The notes under the pieces: model-generated
Told to the model about the DNA's origin: nothing
What the model saw: only the letters and a program-made list of their open reading frames with translations
The model's database searches: none
Program-made: the position numbers and the translations under genes
Assembly (NCBI GenBank): GCA_946902875.1
Contig: OX336342.1
Span: forward strand, 16,485,523-16,549,522
Direction: 5' to 3'
DNA length: 64,000 bases
DNA from: Nematopogon swammerdamellus
Lineage: Eukaryota > Arthropoda > Insecta > Lepidoptera > Adelidae
In this document: positions 10,605 to 22,400 of the stretch, one piece after another
Numbering within the stretch: position 1 is the first letter of the stretch
Layout of the letters: every line of letters begins with the position of its first letter

Positions 10605-12147
10605 TGGAAGGAACACTACTTTTACCTCTCTCCATGGTCTGGGGACATATTTGTGCGCAAGACACGCCCTAAATGTGTCGACTAGTATGGGTGTTGTGAT
10701 GTCTATGGTCCACTGAATGAGCCCCGGGAAGATCTCATCGAGGCCTGCTGCCTTGAAGGTCTGGAAACTGTTTACAGCCCATCTCACCTTGTTGTCGGTG
10801 ACTATTCTTTCGGCTGATGTCCATTCTGGTGCTGTGGGGGCATTGTGTTCCGGATCCACCCATTCCGCGTCCTGACTAAGGTGCAGTCCTGGGAAGTGGG
10901 TTTCCAGTAATACCTCGCATGTTTCCGAGTCGTCCTGTGTGTATGTCCCGTCTGACTTCCTCAGGTTTCCCAGGTTGCCCCTTCGGTCGTTAGAGAGTAA
11001 CTTCTTGATTCTGGCTGCCTCACTTGTTCTTTTTATACCTTCACAGAAGCCTCTCCACGACCGTCTTTTGTGCGTTCTGATGTCCTTGTTGTACTCCGAC
11101 TGTGCCGCCTTATAGCGCCCCCAGTCTGTATCCGTTCGTGTGTTTCTTGCCCTATTAAAGAGTTTTCTTACCTTCCTTTTGAGTTGCTCCAGCTTAGGGC
11201 TCCACCAGCTTTTGCTTTTGCCGGTGGTGCTGGAGCATTCCCTTAGCGGGCAGGATAGGTGTTAGTTTTCGATGAGCTTAGAAGTGATGGTATTTACCCA
11301 CGATTCTATCTCATCCGTCGTTTCTATGGGCCCTGGTGCTTCACCATCGCCTATTCTGTCTCGTACGCCGCCAAGGAATTTGGCTTTGTCCGTTTTCCTT
11401 GGGAACCTCCTGGGTGCTGGTCCCTGAAAGCTCACATGTAAGTCGAAACAGATCCATCTATGGTCCGAGCAGGATGCATCTTCTGATACGTGCCAGCCAC
11501 AGATGTGCTCAGTAGTCTCGTTTGAGGCTAGTGTGACATCTATGACTGTCTGGCATCTGGAAGTGACAAAAGTTGGTTCTGTTCCCGTGTTTAAGATGTT
11601 TAGGGTAGTGCAAAATAAGAAGTCTGAGAAATCCTCACCTCTTTTGTTTGTAGTGGAGCTCCCCCAGATCGTGTGGTGGGCGTTTGTGTCTGCTGCGACG
11701 ATGATTTGTTGTTTGCCTTCCTCACAGAAGGCAACCAGGTCCACCAGTTCTTGCGTCGGAGCAGCAGCGTCTATTGGCAGGTAGGCTGAGGCTACTACCA
11801 CTTGCGGTACTTCTGTCTTGGTTTCCCCCCGGACTCTGATGGATGTTAGGTCCCTGGAGCAGAACTGTGTAATCATCTCAGCCTTTATACAATTTGGCAC
11901 GTAGATGCATGTTCTTGGGCCTTGGCCACTGTCATTTACATTTTGGAATATTGTGCCCCCCAAGCTTCCGAGACCACATACCTTGCCACTCCTGATCCAC
12001 GGTTCTTGGATTAGGGCAATGGTACGCGTGCTCGTCTCCAGCTGTCTGCGCAGGGTGGCCGTAGCCACCTGGCTGTGCTGAAGATTGGCTTGTATTATGT
12101 GTGTTCTATTTGGTGTGTGAGGTTTAGACGCCATTGGAACTATGGGC

Positions 12148-13531
12148 CTATACCCCCCCACCTGTCTTTTGGTGCGTTCCAACCGCGTCTTCCTCCACCA
12201 TGGTGTCATCCGTGTCAGTATCCGAGTCCGACCCTTGGACTGGGATTGTCTGCTCGTCCGGCTGCAACACCTCTTCTATGGCTGGGTCCGGTGTTTGCGC
12301 CGGCGAATTGAGGAGGGCATCCTCTACCATGGTTTCCTCGGCAGTGGTTGCCTCCCCCTCCGTCACCGTGTCAGTGTCTGTCTGTTCTGTGCTTCTGTCC
12401 TTGTGTAAAAAGTCCATCACTGATTTGGGCGGCTGATCGCTCAGCTTGCCCCCATCGAAGAACCTGATGTAAATAGTACCCAATTTGTAGAAGACCGTTC
12501 TGTTCCTCATCAGCACCTTTTGGACCTCCCTGAGGGGGATCCAAAACAGAGGAAGATGCCTGGCGGGTCACCTCTGCGTTCGTGGAAAGTGAGGTCCCAC
12601 GAGCGCATACAGTACCAGGCATTTTGGTTCTGTAAGGCCAATTGTAGCTCCGTCATGCCACCCTCATAATCGGGCACAAACAGAGCCGCCCTGGCCATGC
12701 GCGGGATCTGATCCTGCCTGCACACCTGGAGTTCGCAGCCCTCCCATAGGGATTCAGTCCCATCGACTGTGCGCTGCAGCCACCGCAGTGTATAATCGTC
12801 CTCGCAACTCAGTTTGAGCACCCCATCCCCCACGAATGGCATACCACGGAAGTGGAGTCCCTCGGTGTTGGGGGTCAGGGCTGCGAGGAAAGCTTTGTTC
12901 TCAATCGTCTTTTTCACTAGTTCCGCCTGTGCAGGGGTGAATTCTGCGAAAGGGGCCATCGTGACCGCCACCCTCAGGTGGGAGTTCAGCGTCTCCGCGT
13001 ACGAGACCTGCCTGGGTTGGCCTGCCTCGTCCCGTTGGCGCTTAGATCCCCCCGCGGTGATGGATCCTCATCGGTCCGATTCCGCTTGTATGGTGTGGTA
13101 AAACCACCTGTGCTGGTGCCGGGGGCCACCGGCAGTGGTCTCCCACCTTCCCGACCAATTGGGGTAGTGTGCCCCTCCCTGCCGTACTTCAGCCCGAGGG
13201 CTAATGATAGCTGGGCGGTCTGGGGGGTGGGAGGGAAGGCAGACCCTGTGGCTGGAACAGTTTGACCAGCCGACTCCTGCCTCCTTTGCTCCAACCGGTC
13301 GCGCTTTAGCGCCACCTGCTTCTTCTGTCGCTGGCGGCGCTTGGCACTTGCCGGTTTCTTTCGTAGGCGAGCGGTCTCTACCCAAGTGCAGAGACCTGCT
13401 TGCTCTGTAGAGATAGCTGCCGCTAGCTGTCCCATGTTGAAGGCGCTAGCAGTGGCTATCGGTAGTACGGGCTTTGTTGCGCCCGATGTATTGGCCGGGA
13501 CCGTAACGGCCGTAGCCGAGGTCTCCGACAT
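12148..13531 (-). pseudogene. LINE A ORF1 (nucleic-acid-binding structural protein), frameshifted
   Basis: The frame opens at the ATG at 13531 and first runs about 180 codons: an Ala/Thr/Val-rich N terminus, a strongly basic Arg/Lys/Gln segment around residues 60-85, and a Pro/Gly/Thr-rich stretch. A frameshift near 13000 is needed to continue into a frame beginning SYAETLNSHLRVAV (12971-12510). That frame has a region resembling the C-terminal domain of insect retrotransposon ORF1 proteins (DUF4780-like, by memory of the pattern only): a charged helix, then repeated Trp-containing segments such as LRWLQRTV. A second shift near 12520 leads to an acidic tail rich in Thr, Asp and Glu, ending at 12148, which overlaps the start of ORF2. 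Such ORF1 proteins coat the element RNA. Two frameshifts make it non-functional. Confidence 0.65.
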
Positions 13532-13579
13532 CTTTTCCTTTTTCTTTTTCTTTTTATTTTTTTTAATGTTTTTTATGTG

Positions 13580-13591
13580 AACGCTGATGGT
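13580..13591. repeat. Right target-site duplication of LINE A
   Basis: AACGCTGATGGT, identical to 5294-5305. It places the 5' end of LINE A only 48 bases upstream of the ORF1 start codon, so the open frame that runs on to 13810 is flanking DNA and not ORF1. Confidence 0.85.
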
Positions 13592-14149
13592 ATAATGGTA
13601 ACAAAATAATGGTATTGAGGATCTGTTTTTACATTCCACAGAAACAGTGATTTTAGATAAATAAATACTAAAGATTATTTTTGTAAGAAACAAATAAAAA
13701 AAATATCGAACTCCTCCTCCATTGGGACGAGTTCCATCTTCATAGTAAGACGTAATAAATCTTATAGTATAGTATAATATTATATATTTAGTACATAAAG
13801 CAACTAGCAAAGCAAACTTGTTAGCAGATGTACTCCCTCCTCGCAGCCCACTCGACGACGCGTCTGTTCATAACAGGCACTCGATGTCAACTGAAGTCAG
13901 CTCTCGGTTTAAATTTCCCGACTATTACGTCAGCTGTCCCCAACAGCGACATCTAGTTCGTCTGCGAGGAGACAATGGCGCGGAATAAAATAATGACAGT
14001 TTGTGACTACCCTCGCAGGGTCGCGTCGCTTCCATGCTGACATAGTGTAAAAGTAACATAGTATTTTAGCCAGAAGTACGACAAGATGCGAGATGCGTCT
14101 GATTTGTCTTTGCTACGAAAACTACCAAATTGTTTATTAGTTTAGTATC
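13592..14149. other. Anonymous sequence flanking LINE A
   Basis: AT-rich up to 13800, then a moderately GC-rich stretch. It contains ctcctcgcag at about 13836 and ctgcgaggag at about 13961, which could pair as a short inverted repeat. No gene is seen. Confidence 0.5.
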
Positions 14150-14400
14150 TCAAGTGGCAGTGGGCTGGGCACGTTAGCCCAAGTGGCGATGACCGTTCGA
14201 GTAACCGTGTCCTACACTGGCGGCCGTGGACAAGAAAACGGAGTGTGGGAAGACCACCCGCCAGGTGGGACGACGACATCAAGTACGTCGGCGGAAAGCA
14301 GTGGTTCCGTATCGCTGAAGGCCGGGAGGACTGGAGGAAAATTGGAGAGGCGTATGTCCAGCAGTGGTCGCTTACACGCTGACTGACTTAGTTATTAATG
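14150..14400 (+). pseudogene. RTE-clade LINE ORF 3' end
   Basis: A plus-strand frame reads RPPARWDDDIKYVGGKQWFR and then GREDWRKIGEAYVQQWS before a stop. This is the characteristic C terminus of RTE retrotransposons in insects. The 5' edge near 14150 (WAGHVSPS-like) is degraded and no RT remains, consistent with 5' truncation during insertion. A sister copy is at 54487-54665. Confidence 0.8.
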
Positions 14401-14838
14401 TAGTAGAGTAGAGAAACTGCGTTCACTTCCGTCCGAAACTGCTGCTCAGCTCATATGAATAAGGGTGTGAAGTGGGAGGCGTATGTCTAACAGTAAGATA
14501 ATAAAGGGCTAGATTATTATTTAAATTACTTACTACTACAAACGAGATAATCTCCTGGGTGACTCAACACTCTGGCCCTCTCGCTCGAGTGCGACAACGA
14601 CTGGCACTCGTCAAGACGCAACTTGAGGTCCCTTTAGACATGTCTTCAGGTCTTAAACGCTGCCGGAGACGGTATTTAGAAAATTCCGGGCGACATTTAC
14701 CGAATTAAATCAAGACGAGCCAGGATCTTTACTTACGTATTTTCAACAACAAGGATCTTCGAGAGACTTCGTGATTTTCAAGTAGGTATTTGAACTTTCA
14801 GCGTTTAATAAATCATACCATTTAATAAAAAAAAACAG
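14401..14838. other. Anonymous sequence
   Basis: No gene or recognised repeat between the RTE tail and the SINE tail. Confidence 0.5.
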
Positions 14839-14992
14839 TTTTTTTTATGGAACCTGACACGGTTGGCTACATCACCTACAACATCCGTGATGTCAGCCCA
14901 TAACACCGGGCGAACTAGGGGCCATGTCAGTGCTTCCCTTCGATCGTGCCGGCTACACTGAACTGGACGGAAAACACAAACTATTTCTATTC
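14839..14992 (-). mobile_element. SINE S, 5'-truncated tail copy
   Basis: Poly(T) followed by atggaacctgacacggttgg, the gtgatgtcagcccataacac block and the cggctacactgaactggacg block, all as in the other minus-strand copies. It stops near aaacacaaactatttc. Confidence 0.85.
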
Positions 14993-16115
14993 AAACTTTA
15001 CTATTACACAGTTCTACAGAGTTTCAGTTATGCTTTACATTCTAAGTTTATATACTTACTGAAAAAATTACTTTCTTCCAGCTAACCTTAGGTATACACA
15101 ATACCAATCAAAAAATGTCCTGCCTAACTGTATTTAGGCTGTAATGTTTTTTTATTAAAATTAAAAATTTTAAATGAATTAATGCATTTTATTACAACAT
15201 TATTATTTTTTTTTCTTTCCAAACTAAGCATATTAAAATTATTACAAAAATACATATTTGTATTCCCTATAACGAGCCCTTTTCATTTCTCATGATGCAC
15301 TTAAAAACATTTTTTTTTACTTTCTAATTTGTCCCCCAAAATTTCCCCCTGACAATCGAAATTAGTTTATTTACGCTTTACGTTTAAACTCTGTATATGT
15401 AGGTACCAATTTCAACTTATTTCATCAAGCAAAGTTAGAAATTAAGCTATGACAAAATGGACAGACAGACACAAGAGTGTGTTTCTAATATGTCCCTCAA
15501 ATTTGACACATAGAAGGTGGGCCCCCATACAAGAAATTTGTATTTTCAACATTTTGACGTTTTTGCTCTATCGTAAAAACGGTAATACGTAAAGCGGTAA
15601 AGCGTCCAACTTGTTGTGATTATAGTGCAAAGTAAAATGACGAATAATACAAAACAGGCCAATTACATGGTGGTACGGAACCCTCGGTGTGCGAGTCTAA
15701 CCACGTTTGCGTGCGATAGGGACGACGCTCTACAACCGATCTACAACTATGCATAGGTGCGTTCCACATATACCTGTGATGGGTTTCCTCTGTACACTAA
15801 GGCGTATCTACAACGTTTCCGCTTGCCAGTAAGGGTAGGGTATGATTGATGACTCCTACACCGTAACCTATTCATTACTTAACTGCCCCCGAACAGGCCC
15901 AGTGAACTAGCCTTCAAACACGACGCCTGCTCACATTAAGATGACTTTGAGAACTCAGTTGCTAAAGACGCTGCTGGTGATATCTTATGTAAAACTGACC
16001 ACTAACAAAACTTGACCACTACCTATGTATTAGTTAATGCACGGAGTTTCGTATATAGCTGAATACATGACATGCGTAATAGTAAAGCACACGCAACTTG
16101 AACAACAACATGTTT
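14993..16115. other. Mostly anonymous; decayed lepidopteran repeat L near 15450-15710
   Basis: acagacagacacaag near 15460 and ggtacggaaccctcggtgtg near 15675 are the hallmarks of repeat L (see 45955-46232), here in reverse orientation and much eroded. The rest is AT-rich with nothing recognisable. Confidence 0.5.
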
Positions 16116-16506
16116 GTCAGCCTCGGTAGCTCAGTTCTGCGGTCGGTGGACTGTTGTTAAGCACACCTGAGCGCGGTCAGTTCTTGGATGGGTGTCCGCT
16201 CGACTGTTGGAGGCTGACCGTGGTTCGGATTTTACGTAAAACTGTAGGACGTCCCTTCTTACCTCACTAGGTAGTAGGGTTTATCCCGCCTGGCTTGGTA
16301 CCACCGCACTGAATGAAACGTCGGTCGAAACGTCTATGTGAATAAATAGTTAGTATTTTCAGTTCAGTTCAGTACATACGACATGAAATGAAGGGAAGCA
16401 CTGACATGGCACCTAGTTCACCCGGTGTTATAGGCTGACATCACGGATGTTGTAGGTGATGTAGCCAATCGTGTCAGTTTCCATAAAAAAAATACAAAAA
16501 AAAAAA
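16116..16506 (+). mobile_element. SINE S, full-length copy (tRNA/5S composite head)
   Basis: About 390 bp. The head GTCAGCCTCGGTAGCTCAG resembles a tRNA A-box region. It is followed by gttaagcacacctgagcg and cggtcagttcttggatgggt, which match the internal control region of 5S rRNA (box A, intermediate element, box C). GGTTCGGATT follows as a B-box-like sequence. The body includes tggtagggtt and ggttggtaccaccgcactga. The tail is gtgatgtagccaaccgtgtc-like and ends in ccataaaaaaaa. SINEs are Pol III transcribed and moved by LINE machinery. There is no coding capacity. I use this copy as the reference for the family. Confidence 0.85.
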
Positions 16507-16788
16507 TTTACTGAAATTGCAAATTATAAACTGAACGACCAAACGGACGTGGAAATTAATGTGTTTTGGTAAATCTACATATTAAAGACGGCACTATCCA
16601 AGGGAAACGATGGCATGGTACCTAGTTCTGTCAGCAATATGATTCAATGGACTGGCATCGCGGACAGGCGATGCAGCTAACCACGCGGTTTCATAAAAAC
16701 ATTCTACGACCTTTACGATTCTGAGGTGCAAAATTATCTACAAAAATTCTGGAAAAGAAAAGAGAACAGATCAACTTATTTTGCAAGC
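16507..16788. other. Anonymous sequence between two SINEs
   Basis: No recognisable feature. Confidence 0.5.
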
Positions 16789-17116
16789 TTTTTTTTTTTT
16801 TTTTTATGGAAACTGACACGGTTGGCTACATCACCTACAACATCCGTGATGTCAGCCCATAACACCGGGTGAACTGGTGCCACGTCAGTGCTTGCTTCCC
16901 TTCGGTCGTGCCGGCTACACTGAACTGGACGGAAAACACAAACAATTTACATAGCCGTTTCGACCGACCTTTCATTCAGTGCGGTGGTACCAACCCGGGC
17001 GGGTTTAACCCTACCACCTAGTAATATAAGAAGGGAGTCATATCCCTTAGTCGCCTTTTACGACATACACGGGGAGAGATGCAGTGGGGCTATTCTTTTA
17101 AAGTACCGGCCCCACC
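16789..17116 (-). mobile_element. SINE S tail fused to family B head
   Basis: On the minus strand the element starts with GTGGGGCCGGTACTTT, gaatagccccactgcatctc and the gcgactaaggg block of family B. It then passes directly into the SINE S body at tactaggtggtagggttaaa and ends in the standard S tail and poly(A) (T run 16789-16805). The tRNA/5S head is absent. Either family B donated an alternative head or a deletion joined two neighbouring elements. Confidence 0.7.
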
Positions 17117-17671
17117 CTGTACAAAGCTATTTCATTAGTGCCACCTGTCTGGAACTAGAGCTTCTCGCACCGTAGCACTGTCGCTACTACTGCTGAGAGC
17201 TGTTAGGAGGCAGCATCAATCATTCTTGATCCAAACTGGTTTACCTCCTTCGTGTATACGCTGTTTGGTATAGGTATATAATATGTATTGGCGGTAGGAA
17301 CCCGAAATGGGGTTCGTTATATTGTATTCGTATGCACATATATGAAATTGAAGAAATTTTGTTCTACGATATTCTGAGGTGAAAATATTAATTACTCTTT
17401 ACATAGATATAGGTATATTTCAGGAATGAAGTTAAACATTATGATGAAATTAACTGTAGAATAAAAATAGTGGTACGATGATTACTACCATAAATATAAC
17501 GCCATGTATAATGTGCAGTAGGCTCTAAAAGTTGAAAATAAATATCTCTATATTTTTGGTGTGCTTACTATCTCGCTACGCCTTCGTAACGATGCGAGGC
17601 AAGCGAGAGAGAGAAAAAAATAAAAAACAAAAAAATACTCATTGCCATCATAACATTTTTTACAATAAATT
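17117..17671. other. Anonymous sequence
   Basis: AT-rich, no gene or familiar repeat. Confidence 0.5.
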
Positions 17672-17694
17672 TACACACACACACACACACACAC
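17672..17694 (+). repeat. (AC)n microsatellite
   Basis: About eleven AC units. It lies exactly at the end of a minus-strand family B copy, where other copies have (TATG)n, so it is probably the variable simple-repeat tail of that copy. Confidence 0.85.
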
Positions 17695-18005
17695 CACACT
17701 GCGTATCCCGACAGTCGGGGTAAGTAGAGTAATCGGTGTTGTGCTGGAAGTACTTTGGTAAATTAGAGCACAACACCGAACACCACGTTTAGCAAAGTAT
17801 TTGGACAAGATAACTATGGCAGCAAGTAAGGCACAAAGGCCACCTGCTGCATGACTCAGTGGAAAGGCCGTGCCAAGATGAGAGGTGGCTGGCCTGTCGC
17901 CCTTATGCACGGCATCTTGTCCTTATCCCTTAGTCGTCTTTTACGACATGCGCGGGAGAGATGCAGTGGGGCTATTCTTACTAAGTACTGGCCCCACGCA
18001 GTACA
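17695..18005 (-). repeat. Dispersed repeat family B, longest copy
   Basis: The minus strand runs GTGGGGCCAGTACTTAG, AATAGCCCCACTGCATCTC, ATGTCGTAAAAGACGACTAA, then a GCCACCTCTCATCTTGGCAC block, a hairpin (agcacaacacc / ggtgttgtgct) and CCCCGACTGTCGGGATACG, ending in the AC repeat. No coding capacity. Related copies in the window are at 18101-18260, 19192-19394 plus 23520-23592, and 34505-34800. It may be a SINE or the tail of an unrecognised LINE. Confidence 0.7.
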
Positions 18006-18100
18006 ATAAATTAAATAATATGAATAACTCGATGTAACAAAGAACGAATAAGTACATATATCGAAAAACCAAAGTTTTGAAGTTTATATCGTAAACATAC

Positions 18101-18260
18101 CGTGTGGGGCCGGTACTTAAAAATAATAGTACCACTGTATCACTCCCCGTGCATGTCATAAAAGGTGACTAAGAGATAAGGACAAGGTGCCGTGCTAAAA
18201 GGCCCTTCCACCGAGTCATGCCCACTTATATTCAGTGTTATTAGCCCACCTCAGCACGTA
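18101..18260 (+). repeat. Family B, partial copy
   Basis: Begins gtgtggggccggtactta and continues through ccactgtatcactccccgtg, catgtcataaaaggtgacta and the gagtcatg block. It faces the copy at 17695-18005 head to head across about 95 bp. Confidence 0.7.
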
Positions 18261-19191
18261 CTTAGGTGCACAAGGTATAGATAAGTATAGAGCTTTTTTC
18301 AAGTAGACCGAGCGGGTGCTCTAACCTTGTGAGAAGGTTCTGGGGCAGGCATCTACACTTCGGAACCGACTATAACATTAGTATTATGTATATTTATACC
18401 ACTGACTATGTACCAACTTAGCTTGTACTAGCAGGTGGCTTTTAGTATCACTATTTTGAAGAAAAAAAAATATGGAAAATTGTATTAAATGTATTTTGAA
18501 AATACGGACAGATTGAAGCAACTATTAGATTTGTAGAGAACCATTTTCGGAATATTGCTTTTTTGCTCAAGCTTTTACCAACGTTGATGTATTTTTGCTT
18601 TGAAAAACAATATTCGTATGTTTTAATACCAGGCAATTTGCCAATTGGACCCGTCATAGGAGTTTGAATTGAATAATGGAATACAAACACAGGTCTCTAA
18701 ATATAACCAAAGGCCGACCTCCAACTTTTAAAGTTAAAGTCTCATGTTAATTTTTCTGGTTTTCAGCAGTTTTAAGGGTCTTTTTAAATAATATTTGAAA
18801 TAATGATTACATAGGATTCATGCATCAATCAGTTTCCAGTGCATGCAATATTGTGCAGTTCGCATTGTCAATTCATATTGGCTTGCTGTAGTAATCCTCT
18901 GTCAACAGCTAATCAGACACTAATGTTGACTGATCTCGTCTGCTTTCCGAGTATGTGCCTACGCGCAGACATCTAGGTACCACGCAGTGCAGTGTAACGT
19001 TGCATCGCCCTTTGCCACTGAGTGCATTCATGTTTATACTGATCATTATTAGTACACAATGTATCTCAGATTATCTGCTGGGGCAAATGATAATTCGCTG
19101 TCGCCTTCCCTCTCTATATCGGGAAGCAGATTTGAAGTTGTATACTTATCTAAGTAACATTCCAAAGTGAGTTTTTATCTTTATTTTAGCT
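18261..19191. other. Anonymous sequence
   Basis: Short frames only (60-80 codons). No motif or repeat recognised. Confidence 0.5.
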
Positions 19192-19394
19192 TGTGTGTGG
19201 CCCGGTACTTAAAAATCATGCCATGAAAGGCGACTAAGGGATAAGAAAAATATGCCGTGCTAAAGGGTGACAGAATAGCCACCTCTCACCTTGGCATGTT
19301 CTTTCTACAGTCGTGCTCTTGCCTTCTTGCTGCTTGTCTTGTCGTAATATTTTGGTATTGATAATGGATGATGGTCGGAGGTGTGCTGTGTTTC
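19192..19394 (+). repeat. Family B, left half of a copy split by LINE B
   Basis: gtgtggcccggtacttaaaa, aaggcgactaagggataag and gccacctctcaccttggcat are family B. The copy breaks off at gtgctgtgtttc where the poly(T) of LINE B begins, and resumes at 23520 with the agcacaacaccgattactct block. Confidence 0.7.
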
Positions 19395-19444
19395 TTTTTT
19401 TTTTTTTTTTTTTTTTTTATTGATACGCGAGACACTTGGCGCCG

Positions 19445-22400
19445 TCAGCATGGATTGTTGAGCCGACGACGCCCAAAAGCATTCGTTTTAGAACGGGGGC
19501 TGCGAATGCCGTGCCGGCGTGACAGATGCCTTTTTACGCGTCTCTTGAATGATCCCAAGTCATACACTGAAGGAAACACATCAGCAGGAAGTGCATTCCA
19601 GAGTTTCGCAGTGCGGAAGATAAAAGAAATACTGGAGCGCTTAGTCCGCACTTTAGGCAGCTCTACAGTATACGGATGCATTCCCTGTCTGTTACGCGTG
19701 GACCTATGGTGAAATGGTGAAGTCGGAATTGTTTCGAACAGCTCCTCAGAGCATTCACCGTTGAACAGTCGATAGAACACACTTAGTGAACCTATGTCTC
19801 TACGGAGCTGCAAAGGTTCAAGTTTGCAGGACACTTCAAAGTCGTTAACTTGGCGAACTGCACGTCTTTGGATCGAGTCTAACAAGCCAAGTCGATACTG
19901 AGCAGCCCCACCCCAAAGATGCGAGCAATACTCCACGCATGACCTCCGTGACATCCACTCTTGTACCGTGTGGGGTCGGTACTTAAAAAGAATAGCCCCA
20001 CTGCATCTCTCCCCGTCGCATGTCGTAAAAGTCGACTAAGGGATAAGAAAATTCGTCAGCCTCGGTAGCTCAGTGGCGCGGTTGGTTAGTCAACTGTTAT
20101 TAAGCAACGCTGAGCGCGGTCAGTGATTGGATGGGTGACCGCTCGACCGTTGGAGGCTGACCGTGGTTCGGATTCCACGTTAAACTGTAGGTCCCTTCCC
20201 TTCCTACCTTACTAGGTGGTAGGGTTTATCCCGGCCGGGTTGGTACCACCGCACTGAACGAAACGTCGGTCGAAACGGCTATGTAAATAGTTCGTGTTTT
20301 CCGTCCAGTTTAGTGTAGCCGACATGAAATGAAGGGAAGCACTGACATGGCACCTAGTTCACCCTGTGTTATGGGCTGACATCACGGATGTTGTAGGTGA
20401 TGTAGCCAACCGTGTCAGGTTCCATAAAAAAAAAAAAAAAAAAAAAAAACCTCACCTGCGACTTATACAGCAGCAGGATTTGGTCAGGCGTAAAGTATCT
20501 CCGCGCCTTGTTCAGGACGCCCAGCTTTTTAGAGGCAAGCTTAGCTTTGTCCTCGATGTGACGGCCGAAGTTGAGTTCGCGGGTTAAGTCCACTCCAAGG
20601 ATACTAAAGTGGTCATCGACGTTCAACCTTGTGCCCTGGAATTCGGGAGCTGAGCGAAATGGCGATTTTTTCGCACTAAACGCACACGCCTGTGTTTTAG
20701 TTGCGTTGAACTGTACCAGATTTTCCTGGCCCCATAATGAAATTAGGTGCAGGGTTTTCTCAATTTCAACAACAACACTACGCCTGCCCTCCTCCACTTC
20801 CTCCTTACTGGCACTGGGGCGGCTGCCGTAGCGTCCGTGTACCGTGCTGTCATCTGCATAACAATGAATATCACCAAGGGATAGTAAGTCATTGATATGC
20901 AGAAGGAACAGCGTAGGCGATATCACGGAGCCTTGTGGAACGCCAGCGTTCACAGCCATGGCATCGGAGCAGCAGCCGTCTACTAGGACCTGAATACTGC
21001 GGCCATGCAGGAAGTCGGCGATCCAGTCGCACAGATCGGAGGGGAGGCCGTAGGACGGCAGCTTGGATAGAAGTGCCTTGTACCAGACGCGGTCAAAGGC
21101 CTTTGATATATCTAGACCAATAGCTATAGCTTCACCAAAGTCTTCAAGCGATTGATCCCAGAGGTGGGTGACGTACACTAGTAGATCCCCGGCCGAACGC
21201 TTTGGCCTAAAGCCGTATTGCCTGTCGGAGATGAGGTCATTGGTCTCTAGGTACGTCATTATTTGAGCGTTAATAACTCGCTCCATCACCTTGCAAAGCA
21301 GGGAGGTAACCGCTATCGGACGATAGTTGGCAGGGTCAGAACGATCGCCTTTCTTTGGGACCGGCTGGACGTAGGCAGACTTCCAAGCCGATGGCACCTG
21401 GCCAGAGGAATAGGACAGGCGGAACAGGCGTGTGAGGATAGGGGCCAACTCAGGAGCACACATCTTCAGCACCAGAGCGGGGATCCTGTCGGGTCCACTC
21501 GCTTTCCTGACATCCAGACCGAGCAGCTCCTTCCGTACGGTGCGTTGACGAAACTGCACCTTTGGCATGGAGCACTCGCATCTGGGGATTGACGGAGGTG
21601 ACGCACCACCGTCATCCAGGCGTGAGTTTCGCGCAAAGAGGGACACTAAGAGGTCGGCTTTCTCTTTGGCAGAATGAGCGAGGGAACCGTCAGGTCCCTC
21701 CAATGGAGGAAGTGCAGAGCGACAGAAGTTCAGCTGAGCAGACTTGGCCAGGGACCAGAATTCACGGCTTCCCGATGGATGACTGATCAACCGATCACCA
21801 ATTCTGCGCACGTGGTCAGACTTCGCCCTTAATATTACTTTCTTGCTTAATCTGGAGGCAACGTTGAAGGCGTGCTTCAGTTTGGAGACTTCTGAACCCT
21901 GTCTAGAGCGGGCACGGGACCATGCCGTAAATGCTGTTTCTTTCTTAGCTACAGCTTCAGCACAGTCCCGATTATACCATGGCTGACTTTTACCCCCGAG
22001 GGATACAGTAGCGTGCGGTATGAATAATTCCATGCCTGCTTGTATCACTTCGGAGATGGCGTCAGCACAGCTAGACGGGTCCAGGGAGCTAAAGCACATC
22101 CGCCTCCAAGGGTATGAGGCGTAAAATTCACGCAACCCATCCCAATCCGCTGACTTATAATGCCACACACGACGTGCACCGACTGCACGGGCATTTGGTG
22201 CCGTATATGGCACTGTCGTCCTCACCAGACAGTGGTCCGAGGAGCCGAGCGGAGCGCTCACTGTCACCTTATACCCGGTGGGGTTAGTCGTCAGCAGCAG
22301 ATCAAGCAAGGAAGGCGTATCACCAACTCGGTCGGGTAGCCGTGTGTGCTGGGTTACCAATTGAGTTAGGTCATACAGAAGGGCAAAGTTGTGAAAGGTC

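Larger units (their letters stand above)
5380..12134 (-). pseudogene. LINE A ORF2 polyprotein (endonuclease, RT, RNase H), disrupted
   Basis: Likely start is the ATG at 12134, just before the endonuclease motif IQANLQHS. Endonuclease (about 12100-11400): QEPW, an AADTNAH catalytic segment and a terminal CSDHRWI. A nonsense TAA at 11262-11264 interrupts the linker, after which the same frame continues. Reverse transcriptase begins near 10860, is cut at 10609 by the TIR transposon, and resumes at 7490. It carries CPQGGVLSPLLW and the catalytic YADD at about 6969-6980. A frameshift near 6405 precedes RNase H, whose acidic residues are visible in YTDGSKT (about 6200), QAECVE, LSDSAS and KGHSGSRGNDAAD. 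The C terminus has a C-C-H-C knuckle (PLCRACLQADETPAH, about 5535-5480). The protein nicks target DNA and primes reverse transcription there. Here it is broken by one stop, one frameshift and the insertion. Confidence 0.88.
5306..13579 (-). mobile_element. LINE A: near full-length non-LTR retrotransposon with RNase H (I/LOA/R1-type)
   Basis: It reads on the minus strand from 13579 to 5306. It has a short A-rich 5' leader of about 48 bases, an ORF1, an ORF2 with apurinic-type endonuclease, reverse transcriptase, RNase H and a C-terminal zinc knuckle, a 3' UTR of about 74 bases, and a short hexamer tail (ATCAAGATCAAG) instead of poly(A). It is flanked by a perfect 12-bp duplication. Without the inserted TIR transposon and its TSD copy it is about 5.16 kb, the usual full length. 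RNase H and a simple-repeat tail point to the I/LOA/R1 group; the exact clade is uncertain. Frameshifts, a nonsense codon and the 3.1-kb insertion make it inactive. Confidence 0.9.

Noticed and set aside
13532..13810. Upstream extension of the LINE A ORF1 frame
   Set aside because: It lies beyond the exact target duplication at 13580-13591, so it is flanking DNA that happens to be open.
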